The position numbers and the translations under genes are program-made. From Lepus europaeus (taxonomy: Eukaryota > Chordata > Mammalia > Lagomorpha > Leporidae): a stretch of DNA of 64,000 bases. Location of the stretch: contig NC_084837.1 in NCBI RefSeq assembly GCF_033115175.1, forward strand, positions 11,050,266-11,114,265, read 5' to 3'. Of this stretch, positions 39,583 through 51,000 are shown piece by piece (the stretch's first letter is position 1; every line of letters begins with the position of its first letter). Under the pieces are notes generated by a model. That model made no database searches, was not told the origin of the DNA, and worked only from the letters and a program-made list of their open reading frames with translations.

Positions 39583-42200
39583 AGACCATCACACTGCAGG
39601 GGTAGAGAGCGCTGACGTCACACCGCAGGGGCAGGGAGCTGACATCACACCGCAGGGGCAGGGAGAGCTGACATCACACCGAAGGGGCAGGGAGCTGACA
39701 TCACACCGCAGGGGCAGGGAGAGCTGACATCACACCGCAGGGGCAGGGAGCTGACATCACACCGAAGGGGCAGAGAGCTGACGTCACACCGCAGGAGCAG
39801 GGAGCTGACGTCACACCGCAGGGGCAGAGAGAGCTGACATCACACCGAAGGGGCAGGGAGCTGACGTCACACCGAAGGGGCAGGGAGCTGACGTCACACC
39901 GCAGGGGCAGGGAGCTGACGTCACACCGCAGGGGCAGGGAGCTGACGTCACACCGCAGGGGCAGGGAGAGCTGACGTCACACCGAAGGGGCAGGGAGCTG
40001 ACGTCACACCGAAGGGGCAGGGAGCTGACGTCACACCGCAGGGGCAGGGAGAGCTGACATCACACCGCAGGGGCAGGGAGCTGACGTCACACCGCAGGGG
40101 CAGGGAGCTGACGTCACACCGAAGGGGCAGGGAGAGCTGACGTCACACCGAAGGGGCAGAGAGCGCTGACGTCACACCGAAGGGGCAGAGAGAGCTGACG
40201 TCACACCGAAGGGGCAGGGAGCTGACGTCACACCGCAGGGGCAGGGAGATGACGTCACACCGCAGGGGCAGGGAGAGCTGACGTCACACCGAAGGGGCAG
40301 GGAGCTGACATCACACCGCAGGGGCAGGGAGAGCTGACATCACACCGCAGGGGCAGGGAGCTGACATCACACCGCAGGGGCAGAGAGAGCTGACGTCACA
40401 CCGAAGGGGCAGGGAGCTGACGTCACACCGCAGGGGCAGGGAGCTGACGTCACACCGCAGGGGCAGGGAGCTGACGTCACACCGCAGGGGCAGGGAGAGC
40501 TGACGTCACACCGCAGGGGCAGGGAGAGCTGACGTCACACCGCAGGGGCAGGGAGCTGACGTCACACCGCAGGGGCAGGGAGAGCTGACGTCACACCGCA
40601 GGGGCAGGGAGCTGACGTCACACCGAAGGGGCAGGGAGAGCTGACGTCACACCGAAGGGGCAGGGAGCGCTGACGTCACACCGAAGGGGCAGGGAGCGCT
40701 GACGTCACACCGAAGGGGCAGGGAGCTGACGTCACACCGAAGGGGCAGGGAGCTGACGTCACACCGAAGGGGCAGGGAGCTGACGTCACACCGAAGGGGC
40801 AGAGAGCTGACGTCACACCGCAGGGGCAGGGAGCTGACGTCACACCGAAGGGGCAGGGAGCTGACGTCACACCGCAGGGGCAGGGAGCTGACGTCACACC
40901 GCAGGGGCAGGGAGAGCTGACGTCACACCGAAGGGGCAGGGAGCTGACGTCACACCGCAGGGGCAGGGAGAGCTGACGTCACACCGCAGGGGCAGAGAGA
41001 GTTGACGTCACACCGCAGGGGCAGGGAGCTGACATCACACCGCAGGGGCAGGGAGCTGACGTCACACCGCAGGGGCAGGGAGCTGACGTCACACCGCAGG
41101 GGCAGGGAGCTGACATCACACCGCAGGGGCAGGGAGCTGACGTCACACCGCAGGGGCAGGGAGCTGACGTCACACCGCAGGAGCAGGGAGCTGACGTCAC
41201 ACCGCAGGGACAGAGAGAGCTGACGTCACACCGAAGGGGCAGGGAGATGACGTCACACCGAAGGGGCAGGGAGCTGACATCACACCGCAGGGGCAGGGAG
41301 AGCTGACGTCACACCACAGGGGCAGGGAGAGCTGACGTCACACCGAAGGGGCAGGGAGCTGACGTCACACCGAAGGGGCAGGGAGAGCTGACGTCACACC
41401 GAAGGGGCAGGGAGCGCTGACGTCACACCGAAGGGGCAGAGAGCTGACGTCACACCGCAGGGGCAGGGAGCTGACGTCACACCGAAGGGGCAGGGAGCTG
41501 ACGTCACACCGAAGGGGCAGAGAGCTGACGTCACACCGCAGGGGCAGGGAGCTGACGTCACACCGAAGGGGCAGAGAGAGTTGACGTCACACCGCAGGGG
41601 CAGGGAGCTGACATCACACCGCAGGGGCAGGGAGCTGACGTCACACCGCAGGGGCAGGGAGCTGACGTCACACCGCAGGGGCAGGGAGAGCTGACGTCAC
41701 ACCGCAGGGGCAGGGAGAGCTGACGTCACACCGCAGGGGCAGGGAGAGCTGACGTCACACCGCAGGGGCAGGGAGCTGACGTCACACCGCAGGGGCAGGG
41801 AGAGCTGACGTCACACCGCAGGGGCAGGGAGAGCTGACGTCACACCGCAGGGGCAGGGAGCTGACGTCACACCGCAGGGGCAGGGAGAGCTGACGTCACA
41901 CCGCAGGGGCAGGGAGAGCTGACGTCACACCGCAGGGGCAGGGAGCTGACGTCACACCGCAGGGGCAGGGAGCTGACGTCACACCGCAGGGGCAGGGAGA
42001 GCTGACGTCACACCGCAGGGGCAGGGAGCTGACGTCACACCGAAGGGGCAGAGAGCTGACATCATACCGCAGGGGCAGGGAGCTGACATCACACCGCAGG
42101 GGCAGGGAGAGCTGACGTCACTCCGAAGGGGCAGGGAGCTGACGTCACACCGCAGGGGCAGGGAGCTGACGTCACTCCGAAGGGGCAGGGAGAGCTGATG
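39583..42200 (+). repeat. Minisatellite of about 93 units (27/29 bp), each carrying a CRE-type palindrome
   Basis: By eye I count 93 tandem units plus a degenerate unit at each end. The 27-bp unit is gctgacgtcacacc followed by gcaggggcaggga. A 29-bp version adds 'ga' or 'gc' (…cagggaga or …cagggagc). Two dimorphisms run through the array: TGACGTCA (about 77 units) versus TGACATCA (about 16), and ccgcag versus ccgaag. TGACGTCA is the full consensus site for CREB/ATF factors. Units are so alike that the array must be young or homogenised. The open frames inside it (TSHRRGREL repeats on +, TSAPCPCGV repeats on -) are by-products, because 29-bp units shift the frame. There are no spacers, so it is not CRISPR. 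Confidence 0.97.
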
Positions 42201-42557
42201 TGCAGACACAGCAGGTTGCTGGGCGCGCTCTCCCGGCTGAGGTAATGTGTGACTTTCAGATTCCTCTCTGGCAGACTGGAAGGCTGGTGTGTTCAGGCAA
42301 GGCTTGGCCAAATAAGGGTCAAAGGACAGGGGGCCAAGGGAGTTCCAAATGTGGGCCGAAGGGCTCAGGGACCAGCCAAGAAACCAGTCAGTGCTTAGGC
42401 TGTGACCACCATCCAGAAGCCCACAAGGAGTCCTCTCACGTCCCCCCAGTCCGTCAAGGGTCCAGGTCACTGGGCGGGTTTGTATCGGGGTGAGTGTTCT
42501 GTCCCTCCGTCATGCAAGGACCGAGGCCACACGGGGACTACCATTTCTCATCTGGCT
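42201..42557. other. Intergenic, unassigned
   Basis: Flank to the right of the minisatellite. Contains an open frame (42200-42493) without recognisable domains. No repeat identified. Confidence 0.4.
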
Positions 42558-42623
42558 TTTTTTTTTTTTTTTTTTTTTTAGAGATTTATTTATTTGAAGG
42601 TCAGAGTTACACAGAGGGAGGAG

Positions 42624-42683
<60 letters not shown>

Positions 42684-42840
42684 CTTCATTCTGCTGGCTC
42701 ACTCCCCAGTTGGGCGGCCACAGAGCGAACTGGGAGCTGACACTGAATGTTTCCAGGGCCAGAGTCACACGGGGGCATCACACCGCACCCCCAACATATG
42801 GGCAGTTGCTTTCTGCCCAAAACAGAAGACACTATGAAAG
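42558..42840 (-). mobile_element. CSINE, antisense, with expanded GA block
   Basis: Poly(T) start, 'gagatttatttatttgaagg', then 'gaggtcttcattctgctggc' and 'tcactccccagttgggcggc'. The internal CT-rich segment of the SINE has grown into a (GA)n microsatellite. Confidence 0.75.
42630..42682 (+). repeat. (GA)n microsatellite
   Basis: An almost pure run of about 26 GA dinucleotides, expanded from the CT-rich region of the antisense CSINE that contains it. Confidence 0.95.
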
Positions 42841-43593
42841 TTATTAAGGTTTAATATGTTAATGTTGAGAGGAATTTAATACCAAGATGTGAACCTCAGG
42901 CCCCACCCCCATGCTCTTGGAAATGTGTATTCCTGTCGTCAGGTTCTCCATCCTTGCACGCACACAGAGCACGTGTGTGATAGGGGGAACCTGCTCAGGG
43001 TCCAGAACACCCCTGAGCTGGATGCAGGGTTAGGGACAGTGGCAGGGTGCTCTGGAGACGGCAGCAGAGATGTGCCCCCGGTGCTGGGCAGAGTGCCCTG
43101 GAAAGAACGCCCTAAGACTTCTGAGAAGCAGGGCCGCTCCCCTTTCTGGAGTTCATGTTGCTGAGTTAGTGGGCTGGGCTAGCCCCCACCAAGACCACAT
43201 AACCACGGAGAGAGGGCGGTCCCTGGATATCACCATGCCCGGACCTGGCTCATCCTGTTGTTAAAAAAATGATTTTTATTTGGAAAAAGTTCTCACAAGT
43301 CTGATTTTACCCAACTTATAACTATCTTTTCTTTGGACTAGTCTGCTGTTCCTTCTACTGGATGCTCCGTTTTCCTGTAGTAACCACGGTGGAGTCACTT
43401 TGTGAGCACTGAAGCGGTCACCTGCATTTCCTTTTAAGTAGAGAATCTTCTGATCTCTTGGGTGACATGGATATGGGAAACACCAGGAATTTGAAGGTTG
43501 ATGAGTGTGTCACTGATTACATCTATACTGAAATGGACAATTCCAGTTGCTCCTTTGGAAAATACTTGTACACTGGTTAAATAACAACCCTTA
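42841..43593. other. Intergenic, unassigned
   Basis: No gene, RNA or repeat recognised. The first 400 bp are GC-richer and the last 350 AT-rich. Confidence 0.4.
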
Positions 43594-43935
43594 TTTATTT
43601 ATTTATTTTTTAATTTGACAGGTAGAGATATAGATAGTGAGAGAGAGAGATAGAGAGAAAGGACTTCCTTCCATTGGTTCACCCCCGAAATGGCCACTCT
43701 ATGGCTAGCGCTCTGCGCCGATCAGAAGCCAGGAGCCAGGTGCTTCCTCCTGGTCTCCCATGCGGGTGCAGGGCCCAAGCACTTGGGCCATACTCCACTG
43801 CCTTCTCGGGCCACAGCAGGGAGCTGGACTGGAAGAGGGGCAACCAGGACAGAATCTGGCGCCCCAACTGGGACTAGAACCCAGGGTACCAGCGCCACAG
43901 GCGGAGGATTAGCCTAGTGAGCCACGGTGCCTGCA
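43594..43935 (-). mobile_element. CSINE, antisense, young
   Basis: 'ttatttatttatttattttt', 'aatttgacaggtagagatat', 'ggtgcttcctcctggtctcc' and the terminal 'cctagtgagccacggtgcct' make a complete inverted copy. Confidence 0.9.
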
Positions 43936-43949
43936 CAACCACATTCTTA

Positions 43950-44480
43950 ATTCATGTATCGTTAATGTAAAGAATGATTATAATCTAATTTCAAAGGATA
44001 AAAATAAAATACTACATCAAAATTATTTTACACACAAGAGTATACTTACACTAGTATTGGTCAACAAGAAATCTAAAGAAATGCTAAATTTGTTTATTAC
44101 ATTAAAAGTTTAATTTTATTTGAAGAATTAAGATATTCATATGCTTCAAAACCCAGAAGATAAATATATCTAAAAGGCATATAATGATATGTTACTTGCA
44201 GCATTACTTGGAATAGCTCAAATTAGAAAAAGTACAAACGTCCCCCAGTAGCAGATGGATTAATGTAGTGGCAGAGCTGTGCAATGAAATGTCATACTGC
44301 AGTAAAAATGAGCAACTAATTAGATGGCACCTCAGGTGCTTCCCACAGGCTTCATTTTGAGGCATAAAATTATACTGTAGGATTCCGTTTATATGAAGTT
44401 CCAAAAGAAGGGAAAAGGAACCTCTGGTGTGATAGTGTGATGGTGGTTACCTTCAGGAAGGAGAGAGAATCATGCTTTGG
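43950..44480 (+). mobile_element. L1 remnant, sense, 3' region
   Basis: 'acttggaatagctcaaatta', 'cagatggattaatgtagtgg' and 'gattccgtttatatgaagtt' then 'gatggtggttaccttcagga' follow the 3' end of an old L1 in sense direction. Confidence 0.6.
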
Positions 44481-44708
44481 GTAGGTGTGTTTTTAAAGGA
44501 AAGATGAGTGACAAGATGGTGACTGAAAATTTGGGCCATACATTTATTTCATTGGGAAAAAATCAGGGATTTTATGTGCTACACAGAGGAGATTCATTGG
44601 GCTTTTGCCAACTCAGGATTGTACTCCGGATTGGGCAGAATGAACTCATTAGATTGTGTACTGTGTGTCAAGCAAGTTGCATTGTTCTTTGGTTAAGAAA
44701 GCATTCTT

Positions 44709-45020
44709 GGGGCCTGGTGCTGTGGCATAGCAGGTAAAGCCGCCTGCAGGGCCAGCATCCCATGTGGGCTCCCATTCTAGTCCCAGCTGCTCCACTTCCA
44801 ATCCGTATCCCTGCTAATGCACCTGGGAAAGCAGTGGGAGATGATGTAAGTACTTGGGCCCACGTGGGAGACCCAGAAGAAGCTCCTGGCCTTGGATTGG
44901 CCCAGCTCCAGCTGTTGCAGCCATTTGGGGAATGGATGGAAGACTTCCCTTTCTCTGCTTTTGCCTCTGCTTCTCTCTAATTCTGCCTTTCAAACAAATA
45001 AATAAATCTTTTAAAACAAT
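44709..45020 (+). mobile_element. CSINE
   Basis: Sense: ggggcctggtgctgtggcat, 'cccacgtgggagacccagaa' and ttctgcctttcaaacaaataaataaatc. Confidence 0.85.
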
Positions 45021-45340
45021 TAGAGAAAAGAAAAAAGAAAGCGTGCTCTGTATTCTCGGTGAGGTCCGTGAAGGATCTGGGAAGCTGGGTTTGCTCAAAC
45101 TTGTTGTTGCTGATCACCTTTGCTAGTACATTGCCTAGAATTTATAGTCCTTCATCAGCTTTGGCTGGGTAAGCCGGCATTCAACTTTGATAAACCTCAG
45201 GCTAGGGTTGCTGTAATTATAAAGGTGCCGTTTACAGTGGCCTGACCTTATTGAGGGGTGAAAGTTTGACCTGAAAGGGTAAGAAAATATCAAGGTTTAC
45301 GATTCAGTAGTTTCAGATCAGCTTGGCTGCTGTACTGAGT
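45021..45340. other. Intergenic, unassigned
   Basis: Nothing recognised in this short stretch between a SINE and an antisense L1. Confidence 0.35.
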
Positions 45341-46079
45341 GCATTTTTTTGTTTACTTCATATTTAATGAGATATTATTTACACACAGTAAAATCCTCTC
45401 CTATTAGGATACAGTTTTATAAGGTTTGACAACCTCATATTCATACAGCTGTATAACCGCGCTACCACCACCCACACAACCAAGGAGTACAATGACTCTG
45501 TGACCTCTGAAAATTCCCCACTCCCCGTTTTTGTCAGTTGCTCCCCCATTGCCAACCATTGGCAATGCTATTGCTTTGATTCCCCTGCAGTTGGCCTGTT
45601 CTAGCACGTCACATGTCTTTTGACTCTGTTTCCTTTTTTCTAGCACAAGCCTTTTGAGATTCACTCATGCTGTGGTGTGTCAGTCATTCACTCCTTTTAT
45701 TGCGTCGTTCTACTCCATTACATAGATGTATTACGGTTTAGTCGTCCAGCCATCGGTCGGTGCGTAGTTGGGCTACTCCTCAGGTTTTATCATCGTGAAT
45801 AAACCTGCTTTGAACATTTGCATGCAGATTTTTACATGAAGAGAAGTTTTTGTTTTACTTGAGTAATATTTAGCAGTAATATTTCTGGGCATTATAGTAA
45901 GCATGTAAGTATGTTAAAGTATTTAAAATAAACTGAAAAGCTATTTTCCAGAGTGGCTGCCCCATTTTGTTTTCCTACCAGCAATGTATGAGAGTGCCTG
46001 TTGGGTTATATCCTCACCAGCAGTTGGTATTGTCAGTTTTGTAGATATTCTAGTAGATTTGTAGTGATATCCCATTTTT
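45341..46079 (-). mobile_element. L1 remnant, antisense, 3' region
   Basis: 'tacacacagtaaaatcctct', 'acagctgtataaccgcgcta', 'ccaccacccacacaaccaag' and 'gtgaataaacctgctttgaa' then 'ccagagtggctgccccattt' form the classical inverted older L1 3' end. Interrupted by a SINE at 46080. Confidence 0.7.
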
Positions 46080-46395
46080 TTTTTTTAAGATTTACTTGTT
46101 TATTAAAAGTCAGAGCCAAAGAGAGGGAGAGGGAGAGGTCTTCCATCTGCTGGTTCACTCCCCAAATGGCTGCAATGGATGGAGCTGGGCCAATCCAAAG
46201 CCAGGAGCCAGGAGCTTCTTCCAGGTCTCCTGCATGGGTGCAGGGGCCCAAACACTTGGTCCATCCTCCACTGCTTTCTCAGGCTCATTAGAGGGAGCTG
46301 AATCAGAAGAGGAGCAGCCAGGACTTGAACTGGTACCCGTATGGGGTGCCTGCCTGCAGGTGGCAGCTTAACCCTGTGTTCCACAGTCCCAGCCC
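46080..46395 (-). mobile_element. CSINE, antisense, within L1
   Basis: Inverted: 'ttaagatttacttgtttatt', 'gttcactccccaaatggctg', 'caggagccaggagcttcttc' and 'gtgttccacagtcccagccc'. Confidence 0.85.
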
Positions 46396-46719
46396 CGTCC
46401 AGTGTTTCTTTGAGTGTCTGTACTATCTCATTCTCATTCTCTTTTCCTTCAGTATTCCAGTTACACACGCATGTTGGACTGTTAGTTAAAGTTTAGGAGC
46501 ATTCGGAATTCTGTGTTCTGTTTCCTCTTTTTCACATGTGTGTTTCACTATGTGTAGTTTCTGTTGGCCTCCACTTGCGTTGGCTGATTCCTCCCTAAGC
46601 TGTGTCAAGTCTGTTAAAGAGCCTGTTAAGGCATTCTTTATCTCCTTTACCAAGTTTTTCTTTCTTTTTTTTTTTTTAATTCTAGCATTTCCATTCTTAC
46701 ATTCCCATTTGGTTCTTTT
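46396..46719 (-). mobile_element. L1 remnant, antisense
   Basis: 'ttctagcatttccattctta' and 'cattcccatttggttctttt' represent inverted L1 sequence, split by a further SINE at 46720. Confidence 0.5.
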
Positions 46720-47030
46720 TTTTTTTTTTTTTTTCATTTGACAGGCAGAGTTAGAGAGAGACAGAAAGAAAGGTCTTCCTTCCTCTGATTCACCCCCCAA
46801 ATGGCTGCTATGGCCGGCACTGCACTGATCCAAAGCCAGGAGCCAGGTGCTTCCTCCTGGTCTCCCATGGGGTGCAGGGGCCCAAGCACTTGGGCCATCC
46901 TCCACTGCACTCCCAGGCCACAGCAGAGAGCTGGCCTGGAAGAGGGGCAGCCGGGACTAGAACCCAGTGACCATATGGGATGCCAGCACCACTGGTGGAG
47001 GATTAACCAAGTGAGCCATGGCACCAGCCC
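46720..47030 (-). mobile_element. CSINE, antisense, within L1
   Basis: Poly(T), 'tttgacaggcagagttagag', 'ggtgcttcctcctggtctcc' and 'agtgagccatggcaccagcc'. L1-like text (cccattcggttctagcattt) resumes directly after it and repeats the sequence before it, marking the duplicated target. Confidence 0.9.
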
Positions 47031-47240
47031 CCCATTCGGTTCTAGCATTTCCATTTGATTCTTTCTCTGAGTGCTTGTCTGTTCATGTGTGTTGTCAATG
47101 TTTGCATAAGCTTTTATTGTTTATTCTAATTCTTTTACATTTTCTGTGTGACAGTTCGAGTTTCACCCTATGCATAGGTTGCGTCTGTGCTGCCAGTGGG
47201 CTTTTCTCAATGTTCCTATTCCAGTCTAAGCTTTAGGTTT
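47031..47240 (-). mobile_element. L1 remnant, antisense (continuation)
   Basis: 'gttctagcatttccatttga', 'ttctttctctgagtgcttgt' and 'ttctaattcttttacatttt' continue the inverted L1. Confidence 0.5.
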
Positions 47241-47378
47241 TCTTGTGGTCCCATGCCTCCAAGAGGTAAAAAGCTGAGGGCACAGAGGGATGAAAAATTG
47301 GGGCCATCACCCCACTCTAACGTAGGTGTTAACTTCTTAGAGTTTTTGTGTTTATTAGAGTCACTTTGGAATTCTTTC

Positions 47379-47736
47379 TTTTTTTTATTTTTTATTTTTT
47401 TAATTTTTTGACAGGCAGAGTGGACAGTGAGAGAGAGAGACAGAGAGAAAGGTCTTCCTTTTGCCGTTGGTTCACCCTCCAATGGCCGCTGCGGCCAGCA
47501 CGCTGCGGCCTGCACACCGCGCTGATCTGATGGCAGGAGCCAGGTGCTTCTCCTGGTCTCCCATGGGGTGCAGGGCCCAAGCACTTGGGCCATCCTCCAC
47601 TGCACTCCCTGGCCACAGCAGAGAGCTGGCCTGGAAGAGGGGCAACCGGGATAGAATCCGGCACCCTGACCGGGACTAGAACCCGGTGTGCCAGCGCAAG
47701 GCGGAGGATTAGCCTAGTGAGCCGTGGCGCCGGCCA
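47379..47736 (-). mobile_element. CSINE, antisense, young, with target-site duplication
   Basis: Complete inverted copy from its poly(T) to 'gtgagccgtggcgccggcca'. gaattctttc flanks it at 47369-47378 and 47737-47746. Confidence 0.94.
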
Positions 47737-47746
47737 GAATTCTTTC

Positions 47747-48198
47747 CATATAGGATGATTTGATGTTTAACGCAATGATACCTGTACAGCAGCACTTCAG
47801 AATTCACTTACAAATCATTTGACAATAGCAATGATTTGAAACAGCATAACCAATATTTACCAAGTGCTCTCCTTTTGCCGTACTCAGACCAGGAGACCAT
47901 GTCCCAGTGGTATGCTCTGTCCCATTTTGGACAACCACTTGTTTGTTCCTGAATTTTATTTTGGGAACTTTAATTTATCCAGCTGCAACATGAAGTATTT
48001 CTCAGGACACAAATTTGATCCTGCTTGCTAGTGTGCTAGTGTGTAATCTAACTTCTTACATTCTTCATCTCACTTGAGAAAGTTCATGCTCATTTTTTGT
48101 TAGCCTGTAGTGCATGTATAGTTTTATTTTCAATGGTTATCATGGCAACAGGGATTTTTATATTATGAGATATGGAAAAATATAAGAATGTGGATACC
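47747..48198. other. Intergenic, unassigned
   Basis: AT-rich sequence with no recognised gene or repeat. Confidence 0.4.
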
Positions 48199-48500
48199 AA
48201 GGGCAGTGTTGTAGCACAGAAGCCGCCTCCTGCCATATTGGCATCCCATATCAGAGTGCGGATTTAAGTCCCTACTGTTCCACTTCCAATCCAGCTTCCT
48301 GCTAATGCGCCTGATAAGGGAGTGGAGGATGGCCCAGGTACTTTAGTGCCTACCACCCATGAGGGAGACCCTGATGGAGCTCCAGGCTCCTGGCTTTGGC
48401 CTAGACCATCCTAGCCATTGTGGCCATTTGGGGAGTAAATCAGCAGGTAGAAGATCAATCAGTCTCTTTCTCTCTCTGTCTTTAATTAAAAAAAAAAAAA
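48199..48500 (+). mobile_element. CSINE with diverged target-site duplication
   Basis: Sense copy: 'gggcagtgttgtagcacaga' to the CT block and poly(A). aagaatgtggatacca before it and aagaatatggatacta after it are the two target copies, differing at two positions. Confidence 0.85.
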
Positions 48501-48965
48501 AGAAGAATATGGATACTACCATCTCTAACCCCTGCAGCTGGATTTGCATTCCACAGGGAGCATCAGGTGGGTGTAAAATGTACCTGAAAGATATGAGGAA
48601 TTAAAAAATCTGGGAGATCTTGATTTCCATGAGTTAAAAATTGACCTGATTCAGCCAGTTCGTATAGGAAATCTTGTGGCCAAAAGTATACATTTGTTCC
48701 CTGTTCAGTATACAATGAATGTTAATTGTGTAATACATTGGAATTCTCCAACTGTGAAAATACATTAGCCTTCTTCTATGGTTGGTAATTGATCTGAATT
48801 TTAGTTTTCAATTTTGAATTGGATTTCATGAGATTTTCTATGATATGAATGCTAACTTTGAAGAAATAATTTTATCACAAGTCACAGAAATTAGTGTACA
48901 TTACAAAAGTTTAATCTGAGAAAAGCTATTCTGTTTCTCAACCCACGCTTTGGAAAATATTTCAG
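48501..48965. other. Intergenic, unassigned
   Basis: AT-rich, nothing recognised. Confidence 0.35.
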
Positions 48966-49268
48966 GTGGGGCTAGCATTGTGGCACGGTGGGTTAAGCCA
49001 CCACCTGTGACACTGGCATTCCATATGAGTGCCAGTATGAGTCCCAGCTCCTCTACTTCCAGTTCAGTTCCCTGCTAATGTGCTTGGGAAAGCAGCCCAA
49101 GTGCTTGGATTCCTGCACTCACATGGAAGACCCTGAAGAAGCTGTTGGCCCCTGGCTCCAGGCTGCCTGAGCTGTGGCTGTTGCAGCCATCTGGACAGTG
49201 AACCAACAGATGAAAGATTCTCTCTCTCTCTCTCTCAAATAAATAAATAAATAAATAAATCTTTTATA
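48966..49268 (+). mobile_element. CSINE with target-site duplication
   Basis: Sense: gtggggctagcattgtggca, CT block, then (aaat)n. The 13-mer gaaaatatttcag occurs just before and just after it. Confidence 0.9.
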
Positions 49269-49403
49269 AAGAAAATATTTCAGACTTTGGATGGGTTTAA
49301 AAATTTTAAATAAATATAATTCTAACAGGTGCTTGTAAATGAAGAAATGTGTTTAGTCCACATGATTAAATGGGACAAGTTAGCATCATAAGGTTAGATC
49401 TCT

Positions 49404-49737
49404 TGGGGCCAGTGCTGTGGGCAGCAGGTTAAAGCCCTGGCCTGAAGCGCCAGCATCCCATACAGGCTTTGGTTTGAGACCCGGCTGCTCCACTTCCAGT
49501 CCAGCTGTCTGCTATCGCCTGGGCAAGCAGTAGAAGATGGCTCAATTCCTTGCGCCCCTGTACCCATGTGGGAGACCTGGATGAAGCTCCCAGCTCCTGG
49601 CTTTGGATCGGCCGTTGCGGCCAGTTGGGGGATGAACTATCGGATAGAAGACCTCTCTCTCTCTCTCTCTGCCTCTCCTTCTTTCTCTTTGTAACTCTGA
49701 CTTTCAAATAAATAAATAAATCTTTGGAAAAAAAAAG
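49404..49737 (+). mobile_element. CSINE
   Basis: Sense: ggggccagtgctgtgggcag, 'catgtgggagacctggatga', a long CT block, ctttcaaataaataaataaatc and an A-rich end. Confidence 0.87.
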
Positions 49738-50687
49738 GCTGGAAATCTGGAGCAGAGATATGAGATGCTTCAGATCCAGTGATAAGGGATATGCCTGAAG
49801 CTAGAGATATGCTTAAAAGCCCATATGTTTTTCAGACCTCCTGGAACATTTACAATCTTAGGTGGAAAATGCCTTGGTGAGCATGAGTTCTCCCTGAGCT
49901 CCATGTATTAAATGTGAATATAAAAAACATGAAAATGTCACTGTGGGTATATTGTCAGCAAGTTTCAATCAACAAAAATGAAACAGAATAGCAATAATGA
50001 TTAGAGAAAGACGCTGGAAGAAAGAAAAAGAATAAAAAGTTGGTGGTTTGGGCCATCGGCTCTTGTTCTGGTGATCTTCGGTGGGAGCTGGCTACTTCAA
50101 ATATTCATGCACTTGGTCCAAAGTACTTGGTAGCTGCTGTCAACCCCCGGGCAGTGTTCTTCATCCAGATGTCTTTTGAAGACTTAGTTTGAGATATATG
50201 GTGATGTGGACTCCCAGTTTTCTCCTATTGCCAAGTAAATTTCTTTGGTCTTCTTTCTGCTTGGGGGATACATGAATCCAAGGACACCCCCGTTTCATTT
50301 TACTATGATGTCTGTGGTTAGGAACCTTACTAGAACCCTTTCCAGCATGTCCCAGATACCATTTCCAACTGATGTCTTTTCCTGAATTCCTAATATCCAG
50401 GTTGAAGAAGTGGAAGGGTTCTGAAGGAAATTTTTTGAAAATCCAGCTTGTACCCATGGAAGGTAAGAATGATTGTGGAATTTTCTTTGCCAGTATCCCT
50501 ATGGGTTGCCTGAGCATGGTCTTAATCTAAGACTTGAGAGAACTTAACTGATTTAACTTTATGGATACATTTATACCTCTACATTTGGTGGAAGCTGTGG
50601 AGAGCAGGGACACTAATAATACCTACGATGAAATGACAACACCTAGCCACGGTCCTTTATGACTCTTTCAGTTAATGAATAATTTTA
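49738..50687. other. Intergenic, unassigned; holds a 118-codon minus-strand frame
   Basis: A minus-strand frame (50161-50517) encodes 118 residues rich in Lys, Pro and aromatic residues (for example WIFKKFPSEPFHFFNLD). I cannot place it in any family. It may be a fragment of an old mobile element. The surrounding sequence gives no intron, promoter or polyadenylation support. Confidence 0.3.
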
Positions 50688-51000
50688 AGGGCTTGTGCTA
50701 TGGCCCAGTGGGTTAAGCCATTGCCTGCAACTCTGGTATCCCATGTGAGCACTTGTTCTAGTCCCAACTGCCCCACTTCCAGTCTAGCTCCCTGCTGATA
50801 TGACTGGGAAGGCAGTGGAAGATGGAAGGCTGTCACCCATGTGGGAGGCCAAGAGGGAGTTCCAGGCTCCTGGTTTTCTCCTGGCCCAGCCCCAGCCATT
50901 GCAGCCATTTGGGGGTGAACCAGCAGTTAGAAGATCTCTCTCTTTCTCCCTCTCTCTTTCTCTCTAACTCTGCATTTCAAATAAATAAATAAAGCTTTTT
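50688..51000 (+). mobile_element. CSINE
   Basis: Sense: aagggcttgtgctatggccc, 'cccatgtgggaggccaagag', CT block, then aaataaataaataaagc. Confidence 0.85.

Noticed and set aside
39583..42200. Direct-repeat array as a possible CRISPR array
   Set aside because: Units are contiguous with no unique spacers, the genome is mammalian and no cas genes are present. It is a minisatellite.
39583..42200. CTCF-like core (ccgcaggggcag) in each minisatellite unit
   Set aside because: Compared with the CTCF core as I know it (AG, four G/K positions, then C), the unit is one G short between AG and C, so I do not call it a CTCF site.
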